Shown in pieces: positions 1-8,513 of a DNA stretch of 64,000 nt. Origin of the DNA: Catenovulum maritimum (GTDB lineage: Bacteria; Pseudomonadota; Gammaproteobacteria; Enterobacterales; Alteromonadaceae); assembly GCF_001050375.1 (NCBI RefSeq), contig NZ_KQ130484.1:158659-222658 (forward strand). Reading direction: 5' to 3'. The number at the start of each line of letters is the position of its first letter. The stretch's first letter is position 1. The notes under the pieces were generated by a model. It was not told the origin of the DNA. It saw only the letters and a list, made by a program, of their open reading frames with translations, and made no database searches. A program made the translations under genes and the position numbers.

Positions 1-62
1 AAAAATAAGACTATATGTGCTCAAGGCTATACACATAAAGAATTGCGACAAATTATTCAATC

Positions 63-138
63 TGGTGGAGCTAAGCGGGATCGAACCGCTGACCTCTTCG
101 CTGCCAGCGAAGCGCTCTCCCAGCTGAGCTATAGCCCC
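63..138 (-). tRNA. tRNA-Ala (anticodon GGC)
   Basis: On the minus strand this folds as a complete 76-nt cloverleaf: a seven-base acceptor stem beginning GGGGCTA, a D arm with AGCTCAG, an anticodon stem CTTCG/CGAAG around the loop CTGGCAG (anticodon GGC), a T arm with GGTTCGATCC, and an encoded CCA end. It reads alanine GCC/GCU codons. It lies downstream of gltX on the same strand and has its own promoter at 236-264. E. coli also keeps alanine and valine tRNA genes near gltX, so the arrangement is old. Confidence 0.97.
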
Positions 139-235
139 TGAATAATCCGTTTCATGCTACTTATAAATACTGCTCTAAGCTACATTAATTAAGTTAACTA
201 GAAATAAAATTTCTTGTTCCCTCAACGCGGGGCGC

Positions 236-264
236 ATTCTATGCACCTCGCTTATCCATGTCAA
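236..264 (-). promoter_or_regulatory. Sigma-70 promoter for tRNA-Ala
   Basis: Read on the minus strand: a TTGACA -35 box (259-264), a 17-base spacer, and a TAGAAT -10 box (236-241), followed by a GC-rich discriminator (GCGCCCCGCG). A GC-rich discriminator is typical of stable-RNA promoters under stringent control, which fits the tRNA downstream. The implied 5' leader is about 90 nt. Confidence 0.8.
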
Positions 265-272
265 CAAAAAAA

Positions 273-1688
273 TTAAGAGTTTTCGCGATTAATTATAAAA
301 TTTATTGCTTGCTCTATTCTGTTAACGCTTTTTTCTTGTCCTATTAACGATAAAGTAACATCTAAAGATGGTGAATTGCCTGCACCAGTTGCTGCTACTC
401 TTAAAGGCATACCGACTTTACCCATACCTAGCTCTAATTCGGTCGCTGTATCATTAATCGCTTGCTGAATGTTTTCAGGCGTCCAATCAGAAATTTCAGA
501 TAATTTTTGTTTAACTAAGATTAAAGCGTCTTTAGCGACAGGACGTAAGTGCTTTTTCGCCGCATTGGCGTCAAACTCTGAGAAATCTTCATAGAAGTAG
601 CGAGATATTTCAACTAGCTCTTTTAACGTTTTAACGCGATCAGCTTGAGCTTTAATCACATCTTCAATTGCCGGTCCGTTTGAGATGTCTAATTTTTGAT
701 CAGTTAAATGCCAAGTTAAGTAAGATTTAACTTGTTCTACAGGTAATGTCTTTAAGTAATGTTGATTTAACCAAATCAGTTTATCTGTATTAAATGCAGA
801 AGCCGCTTTGTTGATCGCTTCTAAACTAAAGAACTGTTTCATTTCTTCTATTGAAAAGACTTCTTGATCTCCGTGCGACCAACCCAGGCGAACTAGATAA
901 TTTAATACAGCTTCAGGCAAGTAGCCGTCATCTCTATATTGCATAACACTTACTGCACCATGACGCTTAGATAATTTTTTACCATCGTCACCTAAAATCA
1001 TAGAGACATGAGCATAAGTTGGGATAGGAGCATTTAATGCTTTTAGAATATTAATTTGACGTGGCGTATTATTAATATGGTCTTCACCACGAACAACATG
1101 AGTGATCCCCATATCCCAATCATCAACGACAACACAAAAGTTATAAGTAGGTGAGCCATCTGTGCGCAGAATGATAAGATCATCCAACTCACTATTTTCG
1201 ACTTCTATTTTACCTCTGACTTCATCAACAAAAACAACGCTACCTTCTGTTGGGTTTTTAAACCTAATTACATAAGGTTGATCTTGTGGGTGTTCTGATT
1301 CTGGTACATCTCGCCATTTACCATCATATCTTGGTTTTTCGCCGGCAGCCATTTGCGCTTCTCTTAATGCATCTAGCTCTTCCATAGAAGTAAAACATTT
1401 ATAGGCTTTACCTTCATCTATGAGTTGTTGGATTAACGCTTTGTAACGATCGAATCTTTTAGTTTGGTAGTACGGACCCTCATTCCAAGTTAGGTTTAAC
1501 CAATTCATACCATCCATAATGGCATCAATAGCTGCTTGAGTTGAGCGTTCTAAATCTGTGTCTTCAATTCTAAGGACGAATTCGCCTTGGTTCGCTTGGG
1601 CATATAACCAAGAATATAAAGCGGTTCTTGCACCGCCTACATGTAAATAGCCGGTTGGGCTTGGAGCAAATCGAGTTTTAATCGTCAT
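273..1688 (-). CDS. gltX: Glutamyl-tRNA synthetase
   Basis: A class I aminoacyl-tRNA synthetase that charges tRNA-Glu with glutamate in the cytoplasm. The 471-residue protein has the usual bacterial length. The HIGH-type signature ([11 protein letters not shown]) is at residues 9-19 and the KMSKS-type loop (KKLSKR) is near 237-242. The C-terminal half is the all-helical anticodon-binding domain. In E. coli GltX a zinc is held by C98, C100, C125 and H127; here only the Cys at 98 remains in an otherwise alignable segment (KCFTSMEE...YDGKWRD), so the zinc site appears lost. It is flanked by tRNA-Ala and two tRNA-Val genes and transcribed alone, divergently from the tRNA-Val genes. Confidence 0.97.
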   Translation of the reverse strand: MTIKTRFAPSPTGYLHVGGARTALYSWLYAQANQGEFVLRIEDTDLERSTQAAIDAIMDGMNWLNLTWNEGPYYQTKRFDRYKALIQQLIDEGKAYKCFTSMEELDALREAQMAAGEKPRYDGKWRDVPESEHPQDQPYVIRFKNPTEGSVVFVDEVRGKIEVENSELDDLIILRTDGSPTYNFCVVVDDWDMGITHVVRGEDHINNTPRQINILKALNAPIPTYAHVSMILGDDGKKLSKRHGAVSVMQYRDDGYLPEAVLNYLVRLGWSHGDQEVFSIEEMKQFFSLEAINKAASAFNTDKLIWLNQHYLKTLPVEQVKSYLTWHLTDQKLDISNGPAIEDVIKAQADRVKTLKELVEISRYFYEDFSEFDANAAKKHLRPVAKDALILVKQKLSEISDWTPENIQQAINDTATELELGMGKVGMPLRVAATGAGNSPSLDVTLSLIGQEKSVNRIEQAINFIINRENS

Positions 1689-1892
1689 TTAATGCTATTC
1701 CAGAAAATAAATTGTTGTATCACTTAAACAAAGAGTTTTTATGATATTGCTTTGAATGCGAAATATTTTAGCAATCCAAGTGGGTTCTGCCTATGTAGAA
1801 TTAAGCTAAAGCTCTATAAAAGTTTAAAATAACTTAAAATTTGTACATTTTGGGGGATTTTTAATCATTTAAAAGTTTTTTAAACTTTTTTG

Positions 1893-1920
1893 TTGACAGC
1901 TGTGTCGGCATGTCTATAAT
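1893..1920 (+). promoter_or_regulatory. Consensus sigma-70 promoter for the tRNA-Val pair
   Basis: A perfect TTGACA (1893-1898) and a perfect TATAAT (1915-1920) are separated by 16 bases, followed by a GC-containing discriminator (GCGCACC). The DNA just upstream is very AT-rich and includes an AAAAGTTT/AAACTTTT inverted repeat, which could act as an UP element. This is the strongest promoter by eye in the window. Confidence 0.88.
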
Positions 1921-1960
1921 GCGCACCACACAACGGCACTGACTGTTGTTGATTTAAAGT

Positions 1961-2036
1961 GGACGCTTAGCTCAGTTGGGAGAGCATCGCCCTTACAAGG
2001 CGAGGGTCACTGGTTCGAGCCCAGTAGCGTCCACCA
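1961..2036 (+). tRNA. tRNA-Val (anticodon TAC), copy 1
   Basis: A 76-nt cloverleaf: acceptor GGACGCT/AGCGTCC, D arm with AGCTCAG, anticodon loop CTTACAA (anticodon TAC, valine), T arm with GGTTCGAGCC, and an encoded CCA. It is the first of two identical copies behind one consensus promoter, like the valU-valX-valY array beside gltX in E. coli. The nine bases just before the gene (GATTTAAAG) are exactly complementary to the nine just after its CCA (CTTTAAATC). Confidence 0.97.
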
Positions 2037-2066
2037 CTTTAAATCATCCCTGTTACACACTATAGT

Positions 2067-2142
2067 GGACGCTTAGCTCAGTTGGGAGAGCATCGCCCTT
2101 ACAAGGCGAGGGTCACTGGTTCGAGCCCAGTAGCGTCCACCA
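2067..2142 (+). tRNA. tRNA-Val (anticodon TAC), copy 2
   Basis: Identical in sequence to the upstream copy over all 76 nt, including the CCA, and separated from it by 30 nt. No separate promoter is visible in the spacer, so both copies probably come from one transcript that is cut by RNases. The identity implies recent tandem duplication or ongoing gene conversion. Confidence 0.97.
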
Positions 2143-2226
2143 ATTTCTTACTTATTATCTTGTTTTTCCTTTATAATTCATATTTAGCTTATTCTTAATC
2201 TTAATCTAAGACTTCTGGTTATTACT

Positions 2227-3561
2227 ATGGTCCAACTCTTTAGCTCCACCAAAACCACTAAGCGACAGTTTCAACCTTATAAAATCGAATTAGATTTAAA
2301 TAGTTTAGATCACCATGGCCGAGGCGTTGGACGCTACCAAGGTAAAGTTGTTTTTGTGACTGGAGGCTTGCCAAATGAGAAGGTCATTGCTTTAGTTACA
2401 ACAGCGAAAAAACATTTCTTAGAAGCTAGGCTGTTAAAAGTTTTAGTGCGTTCAAACACTAGGGTGACGCCGAAGTGCAAATGGATTGAAAACTGCGGTG
2501 GTTGTCAGCTCCAACATTTAGATAGCCAAGCTCAAATCTTAGAAAAACAGGCTTTTGTCACTGAATTATTTAAAAAAAATAGAGTCACTAAGCTGAATTG
2601 GCAGCCTGCTATTCAGGGTAATGAATGGCATTACAGAAATAGAGCTCGCCTCGCAACTTGGTATGAAGGAAAAAAAGACAAGTTACATATAGGTTACCGC
2701 GAATTTGCTAGCAAAAATATTATAGAAGTTGATCGTTGTGAAGTTTTACCTGAGGCGTTTAATCTAGTGTTGAGCGAACTTAGTGCACAACTCAATTTGA
2801 TAAAGCATAAAAAGTATATAAGCCATATTGAGTTTAACCTAGTTTCTAAGCATAAAATTTGCCTGTTAAAACTTACCCAAAATTTAGTCAGTGATGAAAT
2901 ACAAGCGATTAAAGCCTTGTTGCAAAAGTTTGATTGTATTTTGTTTGTTCAGCTAAATGAAGACGCGCCGATATGCATGCATGAAAAGTTTGAAGAAAAT
3001 GAACTTTTTTATACATTCGACAAACTAAAGCTTTCTTACGGGTTGAATGATTTTGTGCAAATCAATTCTGCTTTAAATATTACTATGCTTGAGTTAGCAT
3101 TAGAATGGTTAGAATTAACCAGTACAGACATGGTTTTAGACTTGTTTTGCGGTCTTGGTAATTTTTCTTTACCTATAGCTCAACAAGTAAAAAAATTGGT
3201 TGGTATTGAAGGGGTAGCCGAAATGGTTACAAAAGCAAAATTAAATGCTAAGCAAAATCAACTTGAAAATGTCGAATTTTTTCAGCAAGATCTGAATCAG
3301 ACTGAGTTAAAAAACGATTACCACTGGCATGACTTTAATAAAATTGTGCTAGATCCTTCCCGCACCGGAGCGGAATCAATTTGTAAAAACAGTACAGAAT
3401 GGCGTGCTGAAAAAGTGCTTTATATTGCATGCGAACCTAATTCCTTGGTTCGAGATAGTCAATATTTACTTGCTGCTGGCTACCAAATTGACAAAATCTC
3501 ATTAATAGATATGTTTCCACACACGGCTCATGTAGAAACAATAGCTTTATTTACAAAATAA
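2227..3561 (+). CDS. rlmD: 23S rRNA (uracil-1939-C5)-methyltransferase RlmD
   Basis: Methylates U1939 of 23S rRNA using S-adenosylmethionine. An N-terminal TRAM RNA-binding domain (about residues 15-75) is followed by iron-sulfur cluster cysteines C84, C90 and C93 (CKWIENCGGC), a SAM-binding motif (DLFCGLGNFSLP, about 305-316) and the catalytic-cysteine motif around C402 (ACEPNSLVRD). The family more often reads SCNP at that spot, so the ACEP variant is slightly unusual, but the nucleophile is kept. The 444 residues match the family. It begins an rlmD-relA-mazG block seen across gammaproteobacteria. The Shine-Dalgarno before the ATG is weak. Confidence 0.95.
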   Translation: MVQLFSSTKTTKRQFQPYKIELDLNSLDHHGRGVGRYQGKVVFVTGGLPNEKVIALVTTAKKHFLEARLLKVLVRSNTRVTPKCKWIENCGGCQLQHLDSQAQILEKQAFVTELFKKNRVTKLNWQPAIQGNEWHYRNRARLATWYEGKKDKLHIGYREFASKNIIEVDRCEVLPEAFNLVLSELSAQLNLIKHKKYISHIEFNLVSKHKICLLKLTQNLVSDEIQAIKALLQKFDCILFVQLNEDAPICMHEKFEENELFYTFDKLKLSYGLNDFVQINSALNITMLELALEWLELTSTDMVLDLFCGLGNFSLPIAQQVKKLVGIEGVAEMVTKAKLNAKQNQLENVEFFQQDLNQTELKNDYHWHDFNKIVLDPSRTGAESICKNSTEWRAEKVLYIACEPNSLVRDSQYLLAAGYQIDKISLIDMFPHTAHVETIALFTK

Positions 3562-3590
3562 TAAAATTGAGTCAAATAAATAGGTAACCT

Positions 3591-5786
3591 ATGGTTTCTG
3601 TTCGACGCTCTCACGATTTACATACTGAATCACTTAGCCAAGCTAGTTGGTTAGCCACCTTGGCGTTTTCTGATGAAGATAGAAAAAGTGCGGTTAATGC
3701 TGCACATGATTTCATCTGTACATTGGATAACAATCCACTATTAATTAGTATATCTCGTGAGTTAGTCGAAATTCTTAATACCCTAAATATGGACGCTGAA
3801 ACGTTAACCGCAGCTATTTTATATCCATATTGGCAAAGGGAATTAGTTACAGAAGCACAAATTATTGAGTTTTCATCGCCAGCTGTATTTGCCTTGGTTC
3901 ATGGTATTGAACAAATGGCAGCAATTCGTATGTTACACACCCAAAAAAGAGGCGAACTGCCGCCAGACCAAATAGACAATATACGCCGTATGTTGTTGGC
4001 TATGGTAGAAGATGTTCGAGCTGTGGTGATTAAGCTTGCGGTTTGTATTATTGAATTAAGATTAGCTAAAAATGCGGATGAAGAAACGCGAGTACTAACC
4101 GCCAAAGAAGCGGCTACCATATATGCTCCTTTAGCGAATAGGCTGGGTATTGGCCAAATAAAATGGGAAATTGAGGACTATTGTTTTCGTTATCAGCACC
4201 CTGAAACCTACAAAAAAATTGCAGGTATGTTGGATGAGAAGCGAAAAGACAGGGCTAAATATATTCGTGAATTTGTTGCTCAAGTTGATGATCAATTAAA
4301 TACATTTAATATTAAAGGCGAAGTATTTGGACGACCTAAGCACATTTATAGCATTTGGAAAAAAATGCAGAAGAAAGAGCTTAGTTTTGAGCGACTATTT
4401 GATATTCGCGCTGTTCGAATTTTAGTTGATAGCATTCCTGCTTGCTATGCTGCTATGGGCGCTATTCATATGAAATGGCGGCCGATATCACGAGAATTTG
4501 ATGATTATATCTCAGCACCTAAACCAAATGGCTATCAGTCAATACATACGGTTGTTATTGGTCCAGAAGGCAAAACTGTTGAAGTGCAAATTAGAACGAC
4601 CCAAATGCATGAGGAATCTGAACTTGGGGTTGCAGCTCATTGGCGTTATAAAGAAGGGACTGCGACAGGAAAAGAAGATGGTTATCAAGAAAAGATAAAC
4701 TGGTTAAGAAAACTGCTGCAATGGCAAGAAGATGTTAACGGTGATGATAATCTACTGGATGAATTAAGAAGTCAGGTTTTTGAAGATAGAGTTTATGTTT
4801 TTTCGCCTAAGGGTGATGTGATTGATCTACCTCAGGGCTCAACACCGCTTGATTTTGCATATTATATTCATAGTAATGTCGGGCATTGTTGTGTTGGGGC
4901 AAAAGTATCTGGCCGTATTGTTCCTTTCGCGTATGTACTGCAAAATGGCGATCAAGTAGAAATCTTAACCTCGAAAGAACCTAATCCTAAACGAGATTGG
5001 TTGAATGCTAATTTAGGTTATCTAAATTCAAGCCGCGCTAGAGCCAAGGTTCATCACTGGTTTAAACAGCAGGACAAAGAGAAAAATTTAGCTGAAGGTC
5101 GCGAGATTCTCGATGCAGAATTGAAGCGCTCAGGATTAACTTTAGAGCAAGTTGAGCCTGCTATTAGCCGTTTTAACATGCATACACTTGATGACTTAAT
5201 TGCTGCGATTGGCGGTGGGGATGTTAGCTCTAGTCAGATCATTAACTTTATTCAAAGTCGTCAGCAAAAAGCGCAATTAGAAATTGATGAGCGAGTGTTT
5301 AATCGTAAGTTGAGTCAACCTAAGCAGACAGGGAATGCTCAAGGGATTATCGTTCAAGGCGTCGGTAACTTACTGACTTACACGGCTCAATGTTGTCAGC
5401 CAATTAAAGGCGATAATATCACAGGCTATATTACGCATGGCAAAGGTATATCAGTACACAGAGGTGACTGTGATCAACTTAGTCAAATGTTAGATCAGCA
5501 CCCAGAAAGAGTGGTTGATGTTGAATGGGCTGGTTCTAGCTCTGAGGGATATCGAGTGACAGTTAGGGTTACCGCTATGGATAGAACCGGTTTATTACGC
5601 GATATTACGACCATACTTGCAAATGAGAAAGCTTATGTTCTCGGGGTTCGAAGCCATTCAGACGAAGAAAAACAACAGGCGGGTATAGATATAGATATGT
5701 CAGTACCAAACTTAGATGGTTTAACTAAGGTGTTGAATAAGTTGGGCCAGTTGCCTGATGTTTTTGAAGCAAAAAGGTTGCACTAA
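3591..5786 (+). CDS. relA: GTP pyrophosphokinase RelA ((p)ppGpp synthetase I)
   Basis: Ribosome-associated stringent-response enzyme making (p)ppGpp from ATP and GTP/GDP when uncharged tRNA enters the A site. At 731 residues the order is a degenerate HD domain (the HD pair is replaced by PYWQ near residue 80, so no hydrolase), the synthetase domain (about 240-360), TGS (about 405-465), a zinc-finger/helical region with CC...H...C residues near 600-630, and a C-terminal ACT domain (about 655-731). The synthetase carries the acidic ExDD signature (E302, D304, D305) that marks RelA rather than SpoT/Rel. An AGG Shine-Dalgarno lies 6 nt before the ATG, and a hairpin terminator follows at 5811. Confidence 0.97.
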   Translation: MVSVRRSHDLHTESLSQASWLATLAFSDEDRKSAVNAAHDFICTLDNNPLLISISRELVEILNTLNMDAETLTAAILYPYWQRELVTEAQIIEFSSPAVFALVHGIEQMAAIRMLHTQKRGELPPDQIDNIRRMLLAMVEDVRAVVIKLAVCIIELRLAKNADEETRVLTAKEAATIYAPLANRLGIGQIKWEIEDYCFRYQHPETYKKIAGMLDEKRKDRAKYIREFVAQVDDQLNTFNIKGEVFGRPKHIYSIWKKMQKKELSFERLFDIRAVRILVDSIPACYAAMGAIHMKWRPISREFDDYISAPKPNGYQSIHTVVIGPEGKTVEVQIRTTQMHEESELGVAAHWRYKEGTATGKEDGYQEKINWLRKLLQWQEDVNGDDNLLDELRSQVFEDRVYVFSPKGDVIDLPQGSTPLDFAYYIHSNVGHCCVGAKVSGRIVPFAYVLQNGDQVEILTSKEPNPKRDWLNANLGYLNSSRARAKVHHWFKQQDKEKNLAEGREILDAELKRSGLTLEQVEPAISRFNMHTLDDLIAAIGGGDVSSSQIINFIQSRQQKAQLEIDERVFNRKLSQPKQTGNAQGIIVQGVGNLLTYTAQCCQPIKGDNITGYITHGKGISVHRGDCDQLSQMLDQHPERVVDVEWAGSSSEGYRVTVRVTAMDRTGLLRDITTILANEKAYVLGVRSHSDEEKQQAGIDIDMSVPNLDGLTKVLNKLGQLPDVFEAKRLH

Positions 5787-5810
5787 ATAGCCAGTAAATA
5801 CTCATTTTAA

Positions 5811-5832
5811 AAGCCACTAAGTGGCTTTTTTT
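5811..5832 (+). terminator. Rho-independent terminator after relA
   Basis: Inverted repeat AAGCCAC / GTGGCTT around a three-base TAA loop, running into a T tract. It lies 24 nt after the relA stop and before mazG, so mazG probably has its own promoter. Confidence 0.85.
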
Positions 5833-5895
5833 ATAATGAGCCCAGTGAAGGTGATACCAGCGCAGCTAAATTTTATTAAAGGTTGAGGATTAAGA

Positions 5896-6714
5896 ATGCA
5901 GTTGAAATCTAGTTATCAGTTAGATGATTTAATTGAAATTATGAAGGCTTTACGAGATCCTGAAACTGGCTGTCCATGGGATTTAAAACAAACATTTTCT
6001 TCCGTGATCTCGCATACATTAGAAGAGGCCTATGAGGTTGCAGATGCGATTGAGAGAGAAGATTATGACGAATTAAAATTAGAACTCGGTGATTTATTAT
6101 TCCAGGTGATTTTTTATGCTCAGCTAGGTAAAGAGCAAGAAAAATTTGATATGCAGGATATTATCTCTGGTATATGTGAAAAATTAATTAGAAGACACCC
6201 ACATGTGTTCGCCGACGAAATACTTTCAACTGAAGCGGAAATTAAAGCGAACTGGGAGACAGAGAAAGCAAAAGAAAGAGAAAGCAAAAGTAATGCAAAT
6301 GTCCGCCTTAGCACCTTAGATAATATTCCACAAAGTTTACCGGCTTTAAGTCGAGCAATTAAACTACAAAAACGTTGTGCCCATGTAGGTTTCGATTGGC
6401 CAAATGTTTCTCAAGCTTTAGCTAAGGTCAAAGAAGAAATAGCAGAGCTTGAGCATGAGTTGGAGCAAGAAACAATAGACGCAAGTCTAGTTGAAGCAGA
6501 ATTGGGTGATTTGATGTTTGCATTAACCAATATAAATCGACATTTGAAACTGGATGCCGAAACTACAATGCGTAAAGCAAACTCTAAATTTGAAACTCGT
6601 TTCAGATCGCTTGAGCAGCTAGCTGAAGCTAAGCAGTATGATTTAAATTCTTTGTCGCTAGAGGCTATGGAAGCCTTATGGCAAGAAGTTAAGCAAAATG
6701 AAAGAAACGGATAA
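5896..6714 (+). CDS. mazG: Nucleoside triphosphate pyrophosphohydrolase MazG
   Basis: Hydrolyses (d)NTPs to the monophosphates plus pyrophosphate, acting as a house-cleaning enzyme; in E. coli it also modulates ppGpp levels, which fits its place after relA. The 272-residue protein has two MazG domains. The first carries the GCPWD segment near residue 25 and the metal-binding EExxE/ExxD pattern (TLEEAYEVADAI and LELGDLLFQV); the second repeats this more weakly (KEEIAELEHEL and EAELGDLMFAL). A GAGG Shine-Dalgarno lies 7 nt upstream of the ATG. Length and layout match the E. coli enzyme (263 residues). Confidence 0.95.
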   Translation: MQLKSSYQLDDLIEIMKALRDPETGCPWDLKQTFSSVISHTLEEAYEVADAIEREDYDELKLELGDLLFQVIFYAQLGKEQEKFDMQDIISGICEKLIRRHPHVFADEILSTEAEIKANWETEKAKERESKSNANVRLSTLDNIPQSLPALSRAIKLQKRCAHVGFDWPNVSQALAKVKEEIAELEHELEQETIDASLVEAELGDLMFALTNINRHLKLDAETTMRKANSKFETRFRSLEQLAEAKQYDLNSLSLEAMEALWQEVKQNERNG

Positions 6715-6778
6715 AGATTTGAGCTGGAAAGTTATTTAAGCTATTTTTATTGGGTTGTATATTTTTTTGGATGCATGA

Positions 6779-7435
6779 ATGCCTAAAATCAACACTATTA
6801 TATTCTTGGTCGCCTTTGTTGTTATTTCTTACAAAATAATTCAGCCTCTTTTAGTTGAAGATACAGAGAAGACAGAAGGGAAAGAAAAAAAGAATTCAGC
6901 TCACTCGAAACATATTTCGGAAGAGCAGAGAGCTTTGAATGAACGTTTAGCTGAAAAAATGCCTAAACTTTATTCATGGCAAAGATTATTACAGCTACAT
7001 CAATCTAATTCGGACCAAGTATTCTCATCTTATCTGGAAGAGTGGGTTGTTGAATCTCCAGCTACCTTGATTAACAAAGCGTTTCAACGAAATGAATTAA
7101 AAAATAACTTAAATTTACTGCAAATTGAGGTAGTACAACATTTAGTTAAACAATATAAAAACTATACTTTGGAGCTGATTGCAGAACAGATTGGAGATGG
7201 GGTGATTGATAAGATCTATGATGAAGTGCTCTTTTCTATTTATTTGCATCATCCTGCTGAATTACCTAAGTATATTAGCTTGGCACAATTAGAATCAGAC
7301 CAAGCAAAAAAGTTGTTTAAGCGAATTTTAGACCAAGATTTGAACGCCGCAAAATCATGGTTTGAGTCTGAAACTTTATTTTCCACTAGTGATAATTACA
7401 AGCTTTTACTTTCTGAGCATTTAGCTGCTAAATAA
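6779..7435 (+). CDS. Unknown protein with N-terminal membrane anchor
   Basis: I do not recognise this 218-residue protein. Residues 5-25 form one hydrophobic segment (NTIIFLVAFVVISYKIIQPL), followed by a charged linker rich in Glu and Lys (about 30-50) and then a soluble, mostly helical, Leu/Glu/Gln-rich domain without cysteines or an obvious catalytic motif. The layout suggests an inner-membrane protein with one anchor and a periplasmic or cytoplasmic helical domain. It follows mazG by 64 nt on the same strand and could share its transcript. The ribosome-binding site is poor. Codon use looks like that of its neighbours. Confidence 0.75.
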   Translation: MPKINTIIFLVAFVVISYKIIQPLLVEDTEKTEGKEKKNSAHSKHISEEQRALNERLAEKMPKLYSWQRLLQLHQSNSDQVFSSYLEEWVVESPATLINKAFQRNELKNNLNLLQIEVVQHLVKQYKNYTLELIAEQIGDGVIDKIYDEVLFSIYLHHPAELPKYISLAQLESDQAKKLFKRILDQDLNAAKSWFESETLFSTSDNYKLLLSEHLAAK

Positions 7436-7551
7436 AATTTTTTAAATTTCTCCTCATTAATATATCTAGTCTATAGTTATATTTAGTCACTAAAAATCGA
7501 ATTACAGTTCAAGTGACTTAAGGTTAATTAACTGTCCATGAGGGGCTATTT

Positions 7552-8124
7552 ATGAAAAATTTAGCACTATCACCATTAGAACATTCAGACCATCTAGTTC
7601 AACCAGAAGAATTTGAAGAAATTAATCTAAAATCTGCAGCTTTGGCTATATTCACAGATTTTAAAAAACATAAACCTTTAATGATAGATAGTCATACCTC
7701 TGCTCAAGATGTCGCAAAAGACATGAAAAGATCTCATGTGAAGATGAAGTTGGTTGTCGATCGGGATAAAGAGTTTGTTGGTTTAATTAGCTTTGATGAT
7801 ATTGCAGCGCAAAACGTTACTAAATTGGTTGCTAATGGTTACCCGAGAAGTGAAGTGTCGGCTAGTACTTTAATGACGCCTAGGCATTTAATCCGCGCAC
7901 TTTCTTTTGAAGATATAGAAAAATCTACCATTGGAGATTTAGTCCATACGTTAAAGCGAAATGGTGTACAGCATTGCCTTGTGGTTGATCAGGCTAACCA
8001 CCATATTAGAGGGCTGATTTCTGCAAGTGACATAGCCAGAAAGTTAAAACTGAATATATCAATAGAAGAAATGCCTTCATTTGCAGATATTTTCCAAGCG
8101 GTTCGAGGGGATTTAATTCATTAA
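7552..8124 (+). CDS. CBS-domain pair protein
   Basis: A 190-residue cytoplasmic protein made almost entirely of a tandem CBS pair: CBS1 around residues 45-105 (DSHTSAQDVAKDMKRSHV, then LVVDRDKEFVGLISFDDIA) and CBS2 around 118-180 (with LVVDQANHHIRGLISASDIA). CBS pairs bind adenosine nucleotides and act as energy or second-messenger sensors. With no fused enzyme, this one probably regulates a partner protein. GAGGGG six bases before the ATG is a good Shine-Dalgarno, and a hairpin terminator follows, so it looks monocistronic. The family is clear; the partner is unknown. Confidence 0.85.
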   Translation: MKNLALSPLEHSDHLVQPEEFEEINLKSAALAIFTDFKKHKPLMIDSHTSAQDVAKDMKRSHVKMKLVVDRDKEFVGLISFDDIAAQNVTKLVANGYPRSEVSASTLMTPRHLIRALSFEDIEKSTIGDLVHTLKRNGVQHCLVVDQANHHIRGLISASDIARKLKLNISIEEMPSFADIFQAVRGDLIH

Positions 8125-8144
8125 TGCTTTTTGTTGTTTGTGTT

Positions 8145-8177
8145 AAGGTAGGTTTAAAGTAAACTAAACCTACTTTT
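8145..8177 (+). terminator. Terminator after the CBS protein gene
   Basis: GTAGGTTTA pairs with TAAACCTAC across an eight-base loop, with a TTTT run after the second arm. It separates the CBS protein gene from glpE. Confidence 0.75.
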
Positions 8178-8195
8178 AACTCAAAGATTTACTTC

Positions 8196-8504
8196 ATGTC
8201 AGAATTTAAACATATTAGTTGCGAACAGGTTTCAGAGGGGTTGGATAAGCTCGTCATCGTCGATATACGGGATGAACAATCTTTTCAGGCTGCTCATATT
8301 GAAGGTGCTTATCATTTGACTAATGCGACTATCCAAGACTTTATGCAAGAGGTTGAGTTTGAACAGCCTGTTGTCGTTGTTTGCTATCATGGTGTTTCAA
8401 GCCAAGGGGCTGCTCAGTATATGATAGGTCAAGGCTTTGAAGAGGTTTATAGCATGGACGGTGGTTTTGAAGCTTGGCGTAAAAGCTATCCTTACTCAAG
8501 TTGA
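8196..8504 (+). CDS. glpE: Thiosulfate sulfurtransferase GlpE (single-domain rhodanese)
   Basis: Transfers sulfane sulfur from thiosulfate to cyanide or thiol acceptors such as thioredoxin; cytoplasmic. The 102-residue protein is one rhodanese domain. The active-site loop [10 protein letters not shown] (catalytic Cys near residue 63) is the GlpE type, and the C-terminal MDGGFEAWR is the usual rhodanese tail. It is directly followed by glpG, as in E. coli, but there is no glpD or glpR here, so the name reflects orthology rather than a glycerol role. Confidence 0.93.
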   Translation: MSEFKHISCEQVSEGLDKLVIVDIRDEQSFQAAHIEGAYHLTNATIQDFMQEVEFEQPVVVVCYHGVSSQGAAQYMIGQGFEEVYSMDGGFEAWRKSYPYSS

Positions 8505-8513
8505 GTGAGGCCG

